From the NCBI GenBank assembly GCA_949316235.1, contig OX438755.1, positions 15,703,151-15,767,150 on the forward strand: 64,000 nt of DNA. Direction: 5' to 3'. Position numbers and translations under genes: made by a program. The DNA comes from Oegoconia quadripuncta. Lineage: Eukaryota > Arthropoda > Insecta > Lepidoptera > Autostichidae. The notes below the pieces were generated by a model, which did not search any database, had not been told where the DNA came from, and saw nothing but the letters and a program-made list of their open reading frames with translations. Below are positions 1-10,450 of the stretch, piece by piece (position 1 is the stretch's first letter; each line of letters opens with the position of its first letter).

Positions 1-248
1 CTGTAGGCCACCGACTTGACTTAAGGACGGAGTTGCAAACAACGGGCACCGGCTATTTAACATACCCCCCCAAGCACGGAACCACTCGCATTAAAATGTC
101 AATAGTGGTATTGCTTAACTTCGCCAATCGAAAACAAATAGCGAACTTTGGTAACTGAAACGAGAATACTGCACTTTATTTACTGGGTATAATATTTTAC
201 CAGTATAAAGAGAAATTCGTAAAATTACAAGAGATTGTTTTTATTACT
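1..248. other. No gene or recognisable repeat
   Basis: AT-rich sequence with a short C run near position 65. I see no reading frame, RNA gene or known repeat here. Confidence 0.5.
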
Positions 249-418
249 ACAACCGATAGGTATAGTGGAACACTATCCACTACCCTGTCAGTCTGTCTGG
301 GGTAAATGTTTATTGTGATGAATACAAACCGCTATCTAGTATCCATAGCGCAAGCTTTGCTTAGTTTGGAACTAGATGTTTGGTGTAAGTATCCAAAATA
401 TTTATTATTATTATTATG
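249..418 (+). mobile_element. SINE-C copy
   Basis: The head contains GGTATAGTGG, close to a tRNA box A. The tail reads through TATCTAGTATCCATAG and AAGCTTTGCTTAGTTTGG and ends in a short ATT repeat. It matches the copies at 11.8, 13.1, 17.9 and 37.6 kb. A box B is not clearly preserved in this copy, so it is decayed. Confidence 0.75.
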
Positions 419-1330
419 GAAATTAAATAAATATTTATTGTAATATAGATAGAACACAAATTGTATCTTCCTTTAGACCAGAAATAATATTAAAGTTAAG
501 AAAGCATTTAAAGGTCGAATCGTGACTATTTCGTTCTATTTATGGCCCCGTCTCTTCCATTGATTGGCCAATGTTATCAATTACCTGGACCTTTTATCAA
601 TCTAGATATACGACAGATGAAATAGAAATGTCGAATAAGGATATTAGAAATACGCTGAGTAAACGGACGAAATAGAATGACTTGAAAATTAAGTTTATCA
701 CAACAAACTAATGGACGAACACAAAGCACTTAGAAGTTGACTTAAGGTTTGAAATTTGGATTATGAAGTGTTGTTTTAGTGGAAATCAACACTGTCAAAG
801 TCCAAATTATTGACAAGTAAAATTGGAAAGCATGAATAATTGAAAAGGCGAAATTTGCCAAAATAGGGATCCTATCTCTATCCCCGAAATTAATTACATA
901 TTGACGTCTTTATTTACGGATCCTCTCTGTAAGTAATCTTCAATAATAAAAGAAATTATCAAAATCGGTTCACAACAGAATAAAAATGTAGTCGAATGTG
1001 AAATCTAATTTTTTTAATAGGTTAAAAATTACTTTCTTTTTTTAACAGTTGTCCAAGTAGGCCAACATTATTATCTGTCGAGTAAAGTTGGATTAAATTA
1101 CTTTGTAAACAACCATTATCTCATAAATACTGTCAAGTTAGTAATAAATATTTTTTTACACAAATTATGTTTTTGGAGTCGAAACATAAAACATACACAA
1201 AAAAATATAAATTCTAGTTAGGCAATGAGGCCAGCCTTCTCGGTACGATCCCACCAACCAGGGGCCTGGGACAAGTTTTTTATTTGTGTGTCTTTAAAAA
1301 AAAAATGGTATCATATCCATCTTTCTTTCC
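419..1330. other. AT-rich stretch, nothing recognised
   Basis: No plausible coding frame and no motif shared with the other repeat families was seen. Short homopolymers occur near 1010-1050 and 1150. Confidence 0.45.
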
Positions 1331-1332
1331 AT

Positions 1333-1375
1333 CAGGTGAAATTGTGGTCAAACGCGAATCTAGTCAATCATACAC
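1333..1375 (+). mobile_element. Short LINE-Z 3' end fragment
   Basis: CCATCAGGTGAAATTGTGGT followed by CAAACGCGAA matches the 3' untranslated end of LINE-Z seen reversed near 53190-53215 and 38490-38520. Only about 40 bases remain. Confidence 0.5.
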
Positions 1376-1427
1376 AAAAATATTGGGTGATTTCGTGCGT
1401 CTGTTTTTGCGTGCGACTTTCCACTAA

Positions 1428-1746
1428 AGCGCTTATCCCCGCCATCCTAGTTTTATGAAATCTAATTAGGAATGCTAATTGGGCAATTGGAAGATAGGGA
1501 GCGCCTATTACACCATCATAAATGCAGAGACTAATTCGGCATACATTGCTGGTTGAAGTAAGGATATTTGAATTAACTGGACCAAGCAACTCAGCAATAT
1601 GCCGAATTAATATCAGCATTTAGGATGGAAATAGTGCAGTCGGGACCTTCCAGTCCACTAAATCGGAATCTAACTGTTCTAACTTCGATTACCCCTTACG
1701 ATTTCCTAATTAGATTTCCTACGAGTAGGATAGTGTAATAAGCGCT
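1428..1746. mobile_element. MITE-1, PIF/Harbinger-type, with TAA target duplication
   Basis: The left end is AGCGCTTATC and the right end GATAGTGTAATAAGCGCT, an imperfect terminal inverted repeat. TAA at 1425-1427 and again at 1747-1749 flanks it exactly. A three-base TWA duplication is known for PIF/Harbinger transposons. Inside are inverted segments around AATGCAGAGACTAATTCGGC. There is no transposase, so it would depend on a partner. A shorter copy lies at 32499. Confidence 0.8.
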
Positions 1747-1849
1747 TAAAAAGCATTTACGTGCCACGTGTGCATTTCTGTGTATTTCTAAAGGGGAATG
1801 TTGATTCAAGGTGAGTTCCAAATATTAAAAGTTTAATTTAATATTTTGA

Positions 1850-1915
1850 ACATCCCGACACTAATGTTTGGGATATTCTGACCAACCCATTTGGGATAAA
1901 GATCGTGATGTTATG
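1850..1915 (-). mobile_element. Repeat D fragment
   Basis: CCCATTTGGGATAAAG with GTTTGGGATATTCTGACC is the reverse of a segment repeated at 3.2, 29.2, 52.2 and 59.0 kb. The class is unknown. Confidence 0.55.
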
Positions 1916-1944
1916 TATGTATATTAATCCTCCCGTAGTTCATA

Positions 1945-2422
1945 AATACATAAAGTCACACCTGTTTCCCGTAGGGGTAGGCAGAGACCACAGACTTCCT
2001 CTTGCTCTGATCCTGACACAACTCTTTTCCTTCATTCACTCTATGGTAACGAACGTTCTTTCTTCTTTCTTCTATCTTCTTTCGTCTTTCGTATTTCGTC
2101 TTTCGTCTTTCTTCCTTCTTCCTTCTTCTTTCTTCTTTCTTCTGTCTTCTTTCTTCTTTCTTATTTCTTCTTTCTTCTTTCTTCTCTCTTCTTTCGTCTT
2201 TCTTCTTTCGTCTTTCTTATTTCGTCTTTCGTCTTTCTTCTTTCGTCTTTCTTATTTCTTATGTCTTCTTTCTTCTTTCTTCTTTCTTCTTTCTTCTTTC
2301 TTCTTTCTTCTTTCTTCTTTCTTCTTTCTTTCTAATACATTCTCGTCGGTTTTACTCTTGACTTGGCCTTTCTTCAAGACGTCCCCGATTTGATCATGAT
2401 ACGTTCGCCGTACCGTATTACC
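1945..2422 (-). pseudogene. RTE-a reverse transcriptase C-terminus interrupted by a microsatellite
   Basis: On the minus strand the two ends encode pieces of the C-terminal tail that ends many RTE-like LINE proteins, similar to the clearer copies at 24.5 and 34.6 kb. Conserved DNA includes GTAGGGGTAGGCAGAGACCA at the left and TTTGATCATGATACGTTCGC at the right. The middle has been replaced or expanded by a TTCTTTC-rich array. It is not a functional gene. Confidence 0.65.
2054..2335. repeat. TTC/TTTC-rich microsatellite of about 280 bases
   Basis: Dominated by units such as TTCTTTC with G substitutions (TCGTCTT) clustered in the middle and a pure block at 2270-2330. It lies inside the RTE-a remnant. 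Long open frames here are an artefact of the repeat. Confidence 0.9.
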
Positions 2423-2879
2423 ACTTTTTAATTAAAGCTATATTAAATTACACTGTACCTGTTTGTTTTGGGGGTTAATAAAATTGACTTTACAACGGGT
2501 TAATACACGTAAAACAAGTCGCCATGCAGTGAGTTAATATTTTATTCATGTCACACCGCCGCTGCCGCCACATCTGACAACGGGCGGATATTTCCTTAGC
2601 GAGCGATGTTAATACACCTCGAGGGATATTGCCACATACCTATTATTTTAGTTTTTCTCCTCGCGTGAGGTTAACGGATGTTATTGCTATTGAAGCTTTT
2701 CGAGCAAGAATATAATAAGAGCTCAAGTGTAAATTCTGTGGTTTAAATTGGTTGTTCTTATGCACAGCATGTTAATATTTGAAATTGAGACATGCAATGT
2801 CACTTAGCGATAAGTTTAAAGAGTATAATAAGCAGACTCCGCAAAATCAATAATTTATTCAGAGGGCTATGCATTATGT
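2423..2879. other. Nothing recognised
   Basis: Mixed-composition sequence with a somewhat GC-richer part at 2540-2640. I found no gene or shared repeat. Confidence 0.45.
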
Positions 2880-3145
2880 TTTTTCATTATGTTTCCCGTT
2901 GATGTACAAAATCTTCCCATAAATTTCCAGATACTATAAAACAGAAACTTGCATATTTGTAGACTATTTTGTAGAATAATGAAATAAAATGTACTTTTTG
3001 TAATATAAAAACCTATTTTTAAAAGAGCAACCATTCGAGTTCCTTGCTTGTTCACCTCAGCGGAAAGTTGGCTTTTGAACAAGCAGTAGTTTAAAATATA
3101 TAAAATTGACTATTTTAAGTATATACCCTGTGCACCTACAAAAAA
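2880..3145 (+). mobile_element. LINE-C 3' end, diverged
   Basis: Carries the LINE-C signature: AAAAGAGCAACC, then CGAGTTCCTTGCTTGTTC, TTTTGAACAAGCAGTAG, and the end CCCTGTGCACCTAC. Only the untranslated 3' part is left. Confidence 0.7.
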
Positions 3146-3189
3146 AAAGATTTTTTTACTTTTATTTTACTTTTACTTCAATCACAATT

Positions 3190-3355
3190 GATACATACAT
3201 AAAGTCACAACATTTATCCCAAATGGGGCAGTCAGAGATATCTCAAACTAAAGCGTTTGGGTGCTCCGTACATTAGAAGATTAATGCTTGAAACAATATC
3301 CATGGTTCACCTTCGAGATATGCAGCACACATGACAGGGGATGAGCCCATCGATT
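3190..3355 (+). mobile_element. Repeat D copy
   Basis: TTTATCCCAAATGGGGCAGT, TTTGGGTGCTCC and GGTTCACCTTCGAGAT also occur at 52.2 and 59.0 kb. It directly follows a LINE-C end here, as it does at 52.2 kb. Class unknown. Confidence 0.65.
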
Positions 3356-3399
3356 CACTAATTTATATTACACCGAAAAAGAAATAATTTACGCTAATG

Positions 3400-3554
3400 T
3401 ATTTTATACAGCTATGGCTTCTATCATTTTGACAATAGGTAACAGTTGTTTTAGTAAGATTTTGATTACTGATTTGACTTCCGTTCGTTCTTATCCTGTG
3501 TAAATCACCGATTTAGCATCTATTTCATATCTATAATAATAATGATTGAAGACA
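3400..3554. other. Possible older dispersed repeat
   Basis: CTTCTATCATTTTGACAATA with a nearby TTGTTTTAGTAA recurs near 13000-13040, so part of this stretch may be repeated. No gene seen. Confidence 0.3.
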
Positions 3555-3719
3555 AGCCAAGCCGCTACGAGAGTCAAGGCCGCGGCAGAAGAAGCCCAGC
3601 TACTCAAGCGCCGCGAATACTCATCGTTACTCGGAAACCATGAATTTGTGCGGCTTGCTGTAGAGGCCCGTGGTCACTGGACACGCAAAAGTTTGTCCAC
3701 GATCACTCAACTAGATTAG
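3555..3719 (+). pseudogene. LINE-derived coding remnant
   Basis: A frame open for 54 codons ends at TAG 3717-3719. It contains AAAEEAQLLKRREY followed by HEFVRLAVEARGHWTRKSL. The pattern H-x-F-V-x-x-A-V-E-x-x-G-x-W resembles a segment found near the C-terminus of some non-LTR reverse transcriptase proteins. No start codon or upstream RT domain is present. The family assignment is from memory of the motif and is uncertain. Confidence 0.5.
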
Positions 3720-3766
3720 TTTTGGGTCTCGCGTGATCTACGGGCTTGCGCATACTTCGCTCATTA

Positions 3767-3900
3767 GGCCCGTATTAATAAACCGTTATTATGATTGAGA
3801 TGACCTTAATTGATGCTTGAGAATCTGTTACATATTAAAACAGTATCAATAAAAATAGTATTATGACTGAGACGCGATCTCAGTCTCAAGATCGCCCGTT
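3767..3900. mobile_element. MITE-2 end fragment
   Basis: Begins GGCCCGTATTAATAA preceded by TTA, the same terminus as the full MITE-2 at 30273. The following GATTGAGAT and CTTGAGAATC stretches match its subterminal sequence loosely. No opposite end was found, so the right limit is arbitrary. Confidence 0.6.
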
Positions 3901-4440
3901 ACCTAGTCTAGCTGTTCAGCGAGATAACGCGGCAAGTGTAAAGTGCAACGGGAGATCTGGATGTCATTTTTAGTTTAGCTTTAGTTTTATTGCTTTGTAA
4001 TAAAAAAAAAACTTTATGTGTATCATATTGTTTGATATCTTCGATAGCTCAGTTATGTGACAGAGAAATGCGGAATGCAGCACTCACCGGTAACCGGTTC
4101 CTGGTCTTCCTGGGGGCCCCGGGGGGTGCATCTACGAGCGGTTCAGGAGAATCCTTCCCTATTGGCACTATCGGATGTTTGTTTGAAAAATTTGGTATGC
4201 CGTATGGCGGATTTGAATTAAATTTTCATATTTAGAATTGGAGCACGGATCACAGACGCACAGTCAGCGCCATATTTTATTTCGAACTCATTTTGACTTA
4301 CACCGCAAGGTGGCGTGGTAAGTGCCACGAGGCAATTCTCTGTTTGAAAATAATTCAAATAGAAACGAATTTTGAATAGAAAAACACAGGATATCTTCTA
4401 TATTGGTGCTTTCTACAATACCGAACACATATTCATATAA
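3901..4440. other. Mixed sequence with a GC-rich palindromic patch
   Basis: Positions 4085-4130 contain ACCGGT twice and a GGGGGCCCCGGGG run. A frame from 3990 to 4235 is open, but it matches nothing I know and shows no splice context. I do not call it a gene. Confidence 0.35.
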
Positions 4441-4479
4441 TTCTTTTAATAAATAAATAATTCAAGAGGTCAATTCATA

Positions 4480-4600
4480 TTTATATCGCTATTGGAATAT
4501 ATTTTTATATAATACTATTCTATAAGTAATTCAACTGTTGACATTGCTAAATGTCATCAAAATTTATAAGCAGCCATGTCTTGGATATGATCGGGACATT
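4480..4600 (+). repeat. Dispersed repeat also present at 13.0-13.4 kb
   Basis: AAGTAATTCAACTGTTGACA, AAATGTCATCAAAATTTATA and AGCCATGTCTTGGA match a sequence at 13060-13380 that there is split by a SINE-C insertion. Confidence 0.55.
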
Positions 4601-5210
4601 TTGTTTGCTGCAGTTCTATCAAGAGAACTAAAATATAGTATAGTCTTATCTAGTTTCTGCTCCTGTCCGCATGTTCCAATCCATAACTATATCTACTAAA
4701 TTATATTGAACATAAAATAGGTACACAGACATTATAGGTGCTACAAGCATGTCACCGCTGTAGTAATACAAGCTGTACAACAAGCAACACAATGGAGCGA
4801 ACAATCGATGGTAAATGCATAATACATAAAGGTGAAATCCATGAATTGATATCTATTTAGTAATTGGCTTTCGCTTAAGTAAAATCAAATATGGCATTTA
4901 GGATAAACTAGCAATAACAAATAAACGAAATAAACGAGAAAATAACGAATGGGAAAATAATGCGAAAAAGAAATTCGCTTCAAAGATATCTATAAATTAA
5001 TAAAAAAAACAACAGTATTAAAATATAAAAAACAACAGTATTAAAAGCTAAATATCTTCGAAACGGAGTCCAGTAAAAATACGTAATTTTTGTGGTGTAG
5101 CTTCTTATAATCTTAAAGTTCCTTATTTCTTGTAGGAGAGTACCCATTAGTAATAGAATATAAATGTTTTCTAACCATACTGTAGCTTGCTTTAGTTATA
5201 GTAAGGTATT
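4601..5210. other. AT-rich, no gene
   Basis: An ACAACAGTATTAAAA unit occurs twice at 5009-5044. A segment near 5105-5165 (ATCTTAAAGTTCC, GAGTACCCAT) recurs at 11348-11400. Nothing coding. Confidence 0.4.
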
Positions 5211-5520
5211 TAAATCAAATCAAATCAAATCAAATCAATAATGATTTATTTTGTAGGTACACAGGGTACACTTAAAATAGTCAGATTTTACATTTTTAAA
5301 GATACTTCTTATTCAAAAGGCAATTTTCCCCTGAGAAGACCAAGCAACAAACTCGAGAGGTTGTTCTTTTAAAAAAAAGGTTTTTATATTACTAAATTAT
5401 TAATTGTTATTTTATATTATAATATTTCATTATTAATTGTGAAATAGCCTGGTTATGCGAACGGGCTGGTTATGTCCATGAATGTTTATCATCTAAATAA
5501 TCTGATATTTTATAATATGC
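5211..5520 (-). mobile_element. LINE-C 3' end with AAATC tail
   Basis: Reading the minus strand, the last codons of the LINE-C protein (around 5480-5520) run into the family 3' untranslated region. It ends in a tail of five AAATC-type units at 5211-5237. GTAGGTACACAGGGTACAC marks the junction. It is 5'-truncated, as expected from incomplete reverse transcription. Confidence 0.8.
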
Positions 5521-5911
5521 TTTCTTAATAAGCTTCTGTTTTATCTTTTTTATCGTTTATTAAGTTACAAAACCTAGAATATTAAATTAAAGTTACCACT
5601 GTGACCTTCACTGCTTTGTAGAAGATACTAAGATCTCCTAAATCAATTTTCTAAAACATTAATCAAAATTCAAAAAATAGTAATGCCCTCGGTGAAATTT
5701 TTCATCAATATAACGAAGTTATGATCGTTTTTTTTTTTTTGAAAATAGTCACAGGAGTTCTAGGAATATTCTGCGATGCAATGCAATTCACAATGGTAGT
5801 TTTAATTTTTGACCTATTTTATGTTTATTACTAAATACCTATACTGTATCTAAGGCACGTAACCAATTTGTTAGAAAACATTATTATTTTATCACTGACA
5901 CTGATTATAAT
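5521..5911. other. AT-rich, nothing recognised
   Basis: Contains an 11-base T run near 5730. No repeat family or gene seen. Confidence 0.4.
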
Positions 5912-6178
5912 ATGTGTATAATATTGTATAACAATCTGCCTGACGAAATAAAATTAGTTAATGACAAAATGTTTAAATTTCGATTGATACAATGGCTTCA
6001 GGCAAAGTGTTTCTATGATGTTAAGGAATATTTAAATTATCAAAACGCTATGTAAAGTGTCACAAATCATATTTTGCACATCTGCATGCAGATTGAATAC
6101 ATGATTCCTAAATTTCTTATCAGACCTTATAAACTGTATTCTGGCAAATAAATAATTTCTTTCTTACTTTCTTTCAGG
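5912..6178 (+). pseudogene. CR1/Jockey-like LINE C-terminus with TTTC tail
   Basis: A 47-codon frame from ATG 5912 to TAA 6053-6055 reads YNNLPDEIK, then FKFRLIQWLQAKCFYDVKEY. This is the usual end of CR1/Jockey-type reverse transcriptases: Y-N-x-L-P, then F-K-x-R-L, then Y-x-V-x-E-Y. The 3' part ends in AAATAAATAATTTC and a short TTTC repeat. The rest of the protein is missing, so this is a 5'-truncated copy. Confidence 0.7.
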
Positions 6179-6267
6179 TACTCTATTCATGTGCAATAAA
6201 TCATGGCCTTTAAGATTATAGCAAGTAAAGTGTATCTTTACTGGACTATATTTCATGAAACATGGCT

Positions 6268-6345
6268 AAGACAAAGACTGAAGACACACACATACATAAC
6301 GCTGTCAAATACATAACACCTGTCGTCTTTCGTGGGGGCTTAAAG
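6268..6345 (-). repeat. Repeat H fragment
   Basis: AAGACTGAAGACAC, CGCTGTCAAATACATAAC and CTGTCGTCTTTCGTGGGGG match copies at 43.3 and 59.5 kb in the same orientation. Confidence 0.5.
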
Positions 6346-6445
6346 AGTTTGGAAAATTCAACTAACAAATCATTATTAAAACATTATTATCAAAGTTGTA
6401 AGACATTTTGTCCACAAAGAAAGAATATAGTCTAATTGAACGAAC

Positions 6446-6556
6446 ATTAAAAATGACCTACCCACCAACCAAGCCGAGTACTAAACACGTACCATGTTGG
6501 GATTCGAATCCACGACATCCGATTCGTAAGCCCTATGTTATTTACTTTGAGTAAAG
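6446..6556 (-). mobile_element. SINE-B head fragment
   Basis: CACCAACCAAGCCGAGTACT and GGGATTCGAATCC (box B region, reversed) identify the tRNA-like head. The tail half is missing. Confidence 0.7.
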
Positions 6557-6584
6557 TTACATTATTCGTACAAAAATTGTAACG

Positions 6585-6812
6585 ATCTACTCATAAAATA
6601 TCCGTATCCGTAGAAGAACGTAAGTTACCGAGTAAGTTAAAGTGGCTGTGAGCAGGGCACATAGCTCGAAGAAGTAGGAGCGGTGGGGCATTAAAGTGTC
6701 CACTCACAAAGTGGACAGTCGAGATGAAGTTCGCGGGAACTGGTCGCTCTGGAAATCTATGGGGGAGGTCTATGTTCAACAGCAAACATCCTTTGGCTGA
6801 TAGGATGATGAC
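6585..6812 (+). pseudogene. RTE-c reverse transcriptase C-terminal tail
   Basis: The plus strand encodes, with frameshifts, KLPSKLKW, AGHIARR and a closing segment with the W-K-S-x-G-x-x-Y pattern of RTE-like LINE tails. It is followed by CTGATAGGATGATGA. A second copy lies reversed at 26953-27070. Confidence 0.65.
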
Positions 6813-6827
6813 TCACAGATTTTTTAC

Positions 6828-7112
6828 GACCTGTTTGGTGTAGTGGTTAGCAACTCTGGCCACTATACCAAAAGGTTGCGGGTTCGAATCCCGCTAGGGA
6901 CATGAGATTCTGTGATAAATACGGACAATTGTATTCAAGTTATGGTTGTTTTCATTTATAATATGTATTTATTTACAAAAGAAAATGTATTTATCTTACT
7001 ACATAAATACACTTATCAACCATCTAGTATCCACAACACAAGCCTATAGTTGCTTACTGTGGAACTAGATGGTGCCGTATGTTTGTCTGAAGATATTTTA
7101 TTTTGTTATTTT
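6828..7112 (+). mobile_element. SINE-A full-length copy
   Basis: The tRNA-derived head has box A TGGTGTAGTGG at about 6836 and box B GGTTCGAATCC at about 6881, the internal RNA polymerase III promoter. The first and last seven bases of the head do not pair, so this is not a working tRNA gene. The tail reads AACCATCTAGTATCCACAAC and TGTGGAACTAGATGG, then an AT-rich end. Confidence 0.88.
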
Positions 7113-7500
7113 TATTTTCATAAAATTTACATAAACTTACGACAGAATGATTACAAAGCGAACTTTTTTATTGTGATCTAAAATGGGCATAAAACCTACA
7201 TGTTTGAAAATGTCATGGAATTTTTCCGTTCTAAATACTCCCGCAAGCCCCATCTACAATATTACCGTCAGAATACACTTCCACAGGGATATTGTGTCCT
7301 CAAAAAATAAATTATTTCACAAAACAGGTCGAAGGACTGACGAAAACGATATCAATTATTTAACAGAATAAATTGGGGTCCTTAATGTTTGTAGCGAGGA
7401 ATTTATTGGAAGCGATGAATTTATTACATTAGACGAGAGACAGTCCAATCAATGGATCACGCATACAGAACCCTTTTTTATGCTCAACAGGGTAGCATTT
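7113..7500. other. No recognised feature
   Basis: Open frame 7183-7371 has no known motif, start context or relatives here. Treated as chance. Confidence 0.4.
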
Positions 7501-7590
7501 GACCTCAATAACGCCTGATGTTAACTGAAGATGAGGCCGAAGATGGAGGCTCACTCATAACCCCAAACTATTCGGAGACCTGCATGGCTA
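7501..7590 (-). mobile_element. SINE-B tail fragment
   Basis: ACGCCTGATGTTAACTGAAG and ATGAGGCCGAAGATGGAGGC are the reversed SINE-B tail. The A-rich end is lost. Confidence 0.6.
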
Positions 7591-7760
7591 TCAAATCAAA
7601 ACAACAAGTTTTATTTCGAAAGTTATCCAATAACAACATCCTGGTAATGTCATGATTACCGTTTTTTCGGAAGGCTGACTCTCTAGAGGATAAGCATGAA
7701 ATTTAGGGGTTGCTCTTTTTAAAAAAGTATTTTTACAATTTGGTGGTTTCATGTCTATAA
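7591..7760 (-). mobile_element. LINE-C 3' end, strongly diverged
   Basis: GGGGTTGCTCTTTTTAAAA with AAGTATTTTTACAA parallels the LINE-C 3' region, next to an AAATCAAAAC tail remnant. Confidence 0.45.
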
Positions 7761-7924
7761 TTTTTGGTTCAGAGTAATCGGCAAGCGCAATGCTTGAATG
7801 GATAATGGAAATAGTGGTCATAGGTTGCACGTACACTGGAATACCTACGTAAATACAATTTGCTTTGGATGTCAATTGCAGACAAACATAGGTGTAGCGT
7901 ACCATAGCGATCGATAATATTTTA

Positions 7925-8140
7925 GTTTTGTAGAATGCAATGGTTTTTGATTTACAACCTAAAAGTTACTACAATATGACATATAAAATTGAACATTAGT
8001 AACTCTTGCACAATTTTAATATTCTGTATTTAAAATTTGCAAAGTTTTGGATTCATAACCTAAAAATCAAGGTACAGTATGACGTACAAGTGCAATAACG
8101 TAATTTCATAGACGTTTGATAATCTATATTTAGAATTTCT
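7925..8140. repeat. Diverged two-copy tandem repeat, period about 102
   Basis: ATTTACAACCTAAAAGTTAC and ATTCATAACCTAAAAATCAA lie about 102 bases apart, as do TCTGTATTTAAAATTTG and TCTATATTTAGAATTTC. Old tandem duplication, no coding content. Confidence 0.55.
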
Positions 8141-9003
8141 TTATCAACCAATACATACAAGAACTCGGGTACATACTTTCACCAATAATGTTTATTCCCA
8201 ATTAACATTCACGTATATCTTAAAAAGTGTGTATAATTAAATATCGCGTGTAACTCCTATTATCTGAACATAGTAATCCATTTCTGCGTTCAAATTCAAT
8301 TGTGATCAGATTCTATTACGGATTTTTAAACGAACTAGTAGAAGCAGGAGGTTAACTAATAAAAGTACTAATATTTTTTTGCAAATAACAAAAACGGTTT
8401 AACGTTTTCAATCGTACGACGCGCCTATAAAGCCGATGTTTTAACTTTATCATGAGAAATAATTCATTCATCGTCATTCGTAACGATGACACTCGCACTC
8501 GTTACTTCGTCGTAATCGCTTGAAATATATTTTGTGAGTTTGACAACGATGATCTTAATCATCGTTTGCGATGAGCCCGTCGTTATCGTTACGAAATAGA
8601 TCTTCAGGTCTCCCAAGTCTTCCCATATAACTGTGATACAATGTGACTTATCTTTATTATCAGCCTTAACAATGACACCAGACCTATCTATATACAAAAT
8701 AGATGTCTTAACTATCACATCAGAGATAGATTCCGCCGTCCGACACGTTTCATCAACATTTACAGAGGGAACTCTCGCTAACAGCAAACACGACCGAATT
8801 CAGTTTACATCGCACCCGCACACTTACAAATCAATATCAGACAATCTCGAAGGACGTCAAACTTTGATAAGTTGAAAATACGTGGAAGGAAAATTTTAGC
8901 AATAAAGACATTACATTATACAGGTAATGGAAGGTCACACGTTTACTTGATATGTTATCAGATTTTTAATGTTGTTTTCTACTGACAAAAGCATCGATCG
9001 AAC
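8141..9003. other. Unclassified region, possible inverted motif
   Basis: ATTCGTAACGATGAC near 8476 and CGTTATCGTTACGAA near 8583 are loosely inverted, which might be remnants of a small DNA element. No target duplication was found. Open frames on both strands around 8464-8875 overlap each other and match nothing I know. Confidence 0.35.
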
Positions 9004-9540
9004 CAAAGTCAAAGTCACAAATGCTTTATTTTGTAGGTACACAGAGTATACACTTCAAATAGTCAATTTTACATTTTATTAAGCTAATGCTTGTTCAAAA
9101 TGCAATTTTCCCCTGAGAAGAACAAGCAAGAAACTCGAAGGGTTGCTCTTTTAAAATCAGGCTTTGATTTTACATAAAGGTTTTTATATTACAAAAGGTT
9201 TTTATATTTCATTATTAATTGTGAAATATCCTGACATACGAACGATCTGATTATGTCCAGGGATGGTTATCATCTAAATAGTCTGATATTTTATAATATG
9301 CTTTGTTAATAAGTTTCTGTTTTATAGTACCTTAAATTTATTGAGAGGGACATTTTGTATATCAACTGGAATCTTATTGAAAAAGCGTATACATAACCCT
9401 TTGAATGAATTACTGACTTTGCGGAGGCGACTTATGTGACCTGCAAGTTTGTCTTTATTTCTTGTATTGACATCATGTTTATCACTATTTTTCCTAAATT
9501 ATGCTATATTTTTTTGACCAGCTTCCGTTGTTGTTCATTA
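9004..9540 (-). pseudogene. LINE-C fragment with reverse transcriptase C-terminus
   Basis: On the minus strand, HDVNTRNKDKLAGHISRLRK is followed by SFKGLCIRFFNKIPVDIQN at about 9370-9470. It is nearly the same as the clean copy at 55.2-55.66 kb. The 3' untranslated part and GTAGGTACACAGAG end follow at 9004-9200. Frameshifts and stops make it non-coding. The 5' part is truncated within the last quarter of the protein. Confidence 0.8.
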
Positions 9541-10369
9541 AAAATTAATTCAAGGGTTTCATTTATCATTCCATATTTGCCCTAATCGTCACACATTGCA
9601 GATAGGAGCGATCGCTGATGTTTAGGAGGTGAGCACCAAAATGGCAAGCTACCTATTACTGTTCATCTAGTTTCTTATTATTACACCTACAAGGGAGGAA
9701 AGTCGATGCTATTCCATAAAAAACTATGCTTAATTTTGTAGTTACTTTAACTTACACGAAATTGATTTAGCAAAATGTGGCTTTCTGGTTATGTCTACAT
9801 GTTGTACATTGTCGGCTGAACATCGTGGAAATATCAATTCGTCGATGTGTAGCAACAATCATTTGAGTGAGACCAAAATTGTCATACAATACGAGTATGT
9901 CAGAAAATTGGTTTTGCACATTCAGTATAGCACAATAGTCTTTGTTGTACACAAAGAGTGAACTAGTATTACAATTTACGATAAAATTCTTTTACAATTT
10001 CTCATGAATGGTAGTCACACTCATGGACTTTTTCGATATCTGCGTCAGTCATGAATGTAAAAAACATTTTATTATGCCCGCCAGATTCTTTTTTCTTTTC
10101 ATTGTTTGATGATTAAAATTGTATTTTAGAACCGTCTGAGTATTATCGTCACCCCTTTCTCCCCGCAAAAATATGAATTTATCTATACTTTTTTCATGTA
10201 AAGATGACGTTCTTTGATCAAAATCGATGATCAGGATCCAGATTGATGATGAACGAAGTAGATTGACGGATTGATGCATCTGTTCACAAAATATCGAGAT
10301 ATTTCGAAGTCAAGATCGCGATCCGGGGATCATGATTAACATTGAACGTATAAGCGCAGCATCGCATCT
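9541..10369. other. No recognised feature
   Basis: Several overlapping short open frames on the minus strand have no known domain. No repeat match. Confidence 0.4.
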
Positions 10370-10450
10370 GTATCATGGGCGGCGGTGATTGCTTTCCATC
10401 AGGTGACCCGCATGCTCGTTTGCCGCCCTCTCATATAAAAAAAAATTATC
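10370..10450 (+). mobile_element. Retroelement 3' end with CATCAGGTGA motif
   Basis: GGCGGTGATTGCTTTCCATC then AGGTGACCCGCATGCTCGTT, GCCGCCCTC and CATATAAAAAAAAA. The same end is reversed at 16910-16985. It shares the core CATCAGGTG and the CATAAAA-type end with SINE-B and LINE-Z. Confidence 0.65.

Noticed and set aside
3990..4235. Possible coding exon containing a FLGAPGG stretch reminiscent of a P-loop
   Set aside because: It lacks the GKS/T of a P-loop, the frame is short, and the surrounding DNA is repeat-rich. Probably chance in a GC-rich patch.
5211..5237. AAATC units as a possible CRISPR-like or regulatory array
   Set aside because: They are the simple-repeat tail of a LINE-C copy; there are no spacers, and the genome is eukaryotic.
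6828..6902. Possible functional tRNA gene
   Set aside because: Boxes A and B are good, but the acceptor ends do not pair and the head continues into a SINE tail. The same holds for the heads at 28258, 39638 and 50863.
8464..8600. Possible MITE based on inverted TCGTAACGAT motifs
   Set aside because: Arms are short and imperfect, and no target duplication was found.
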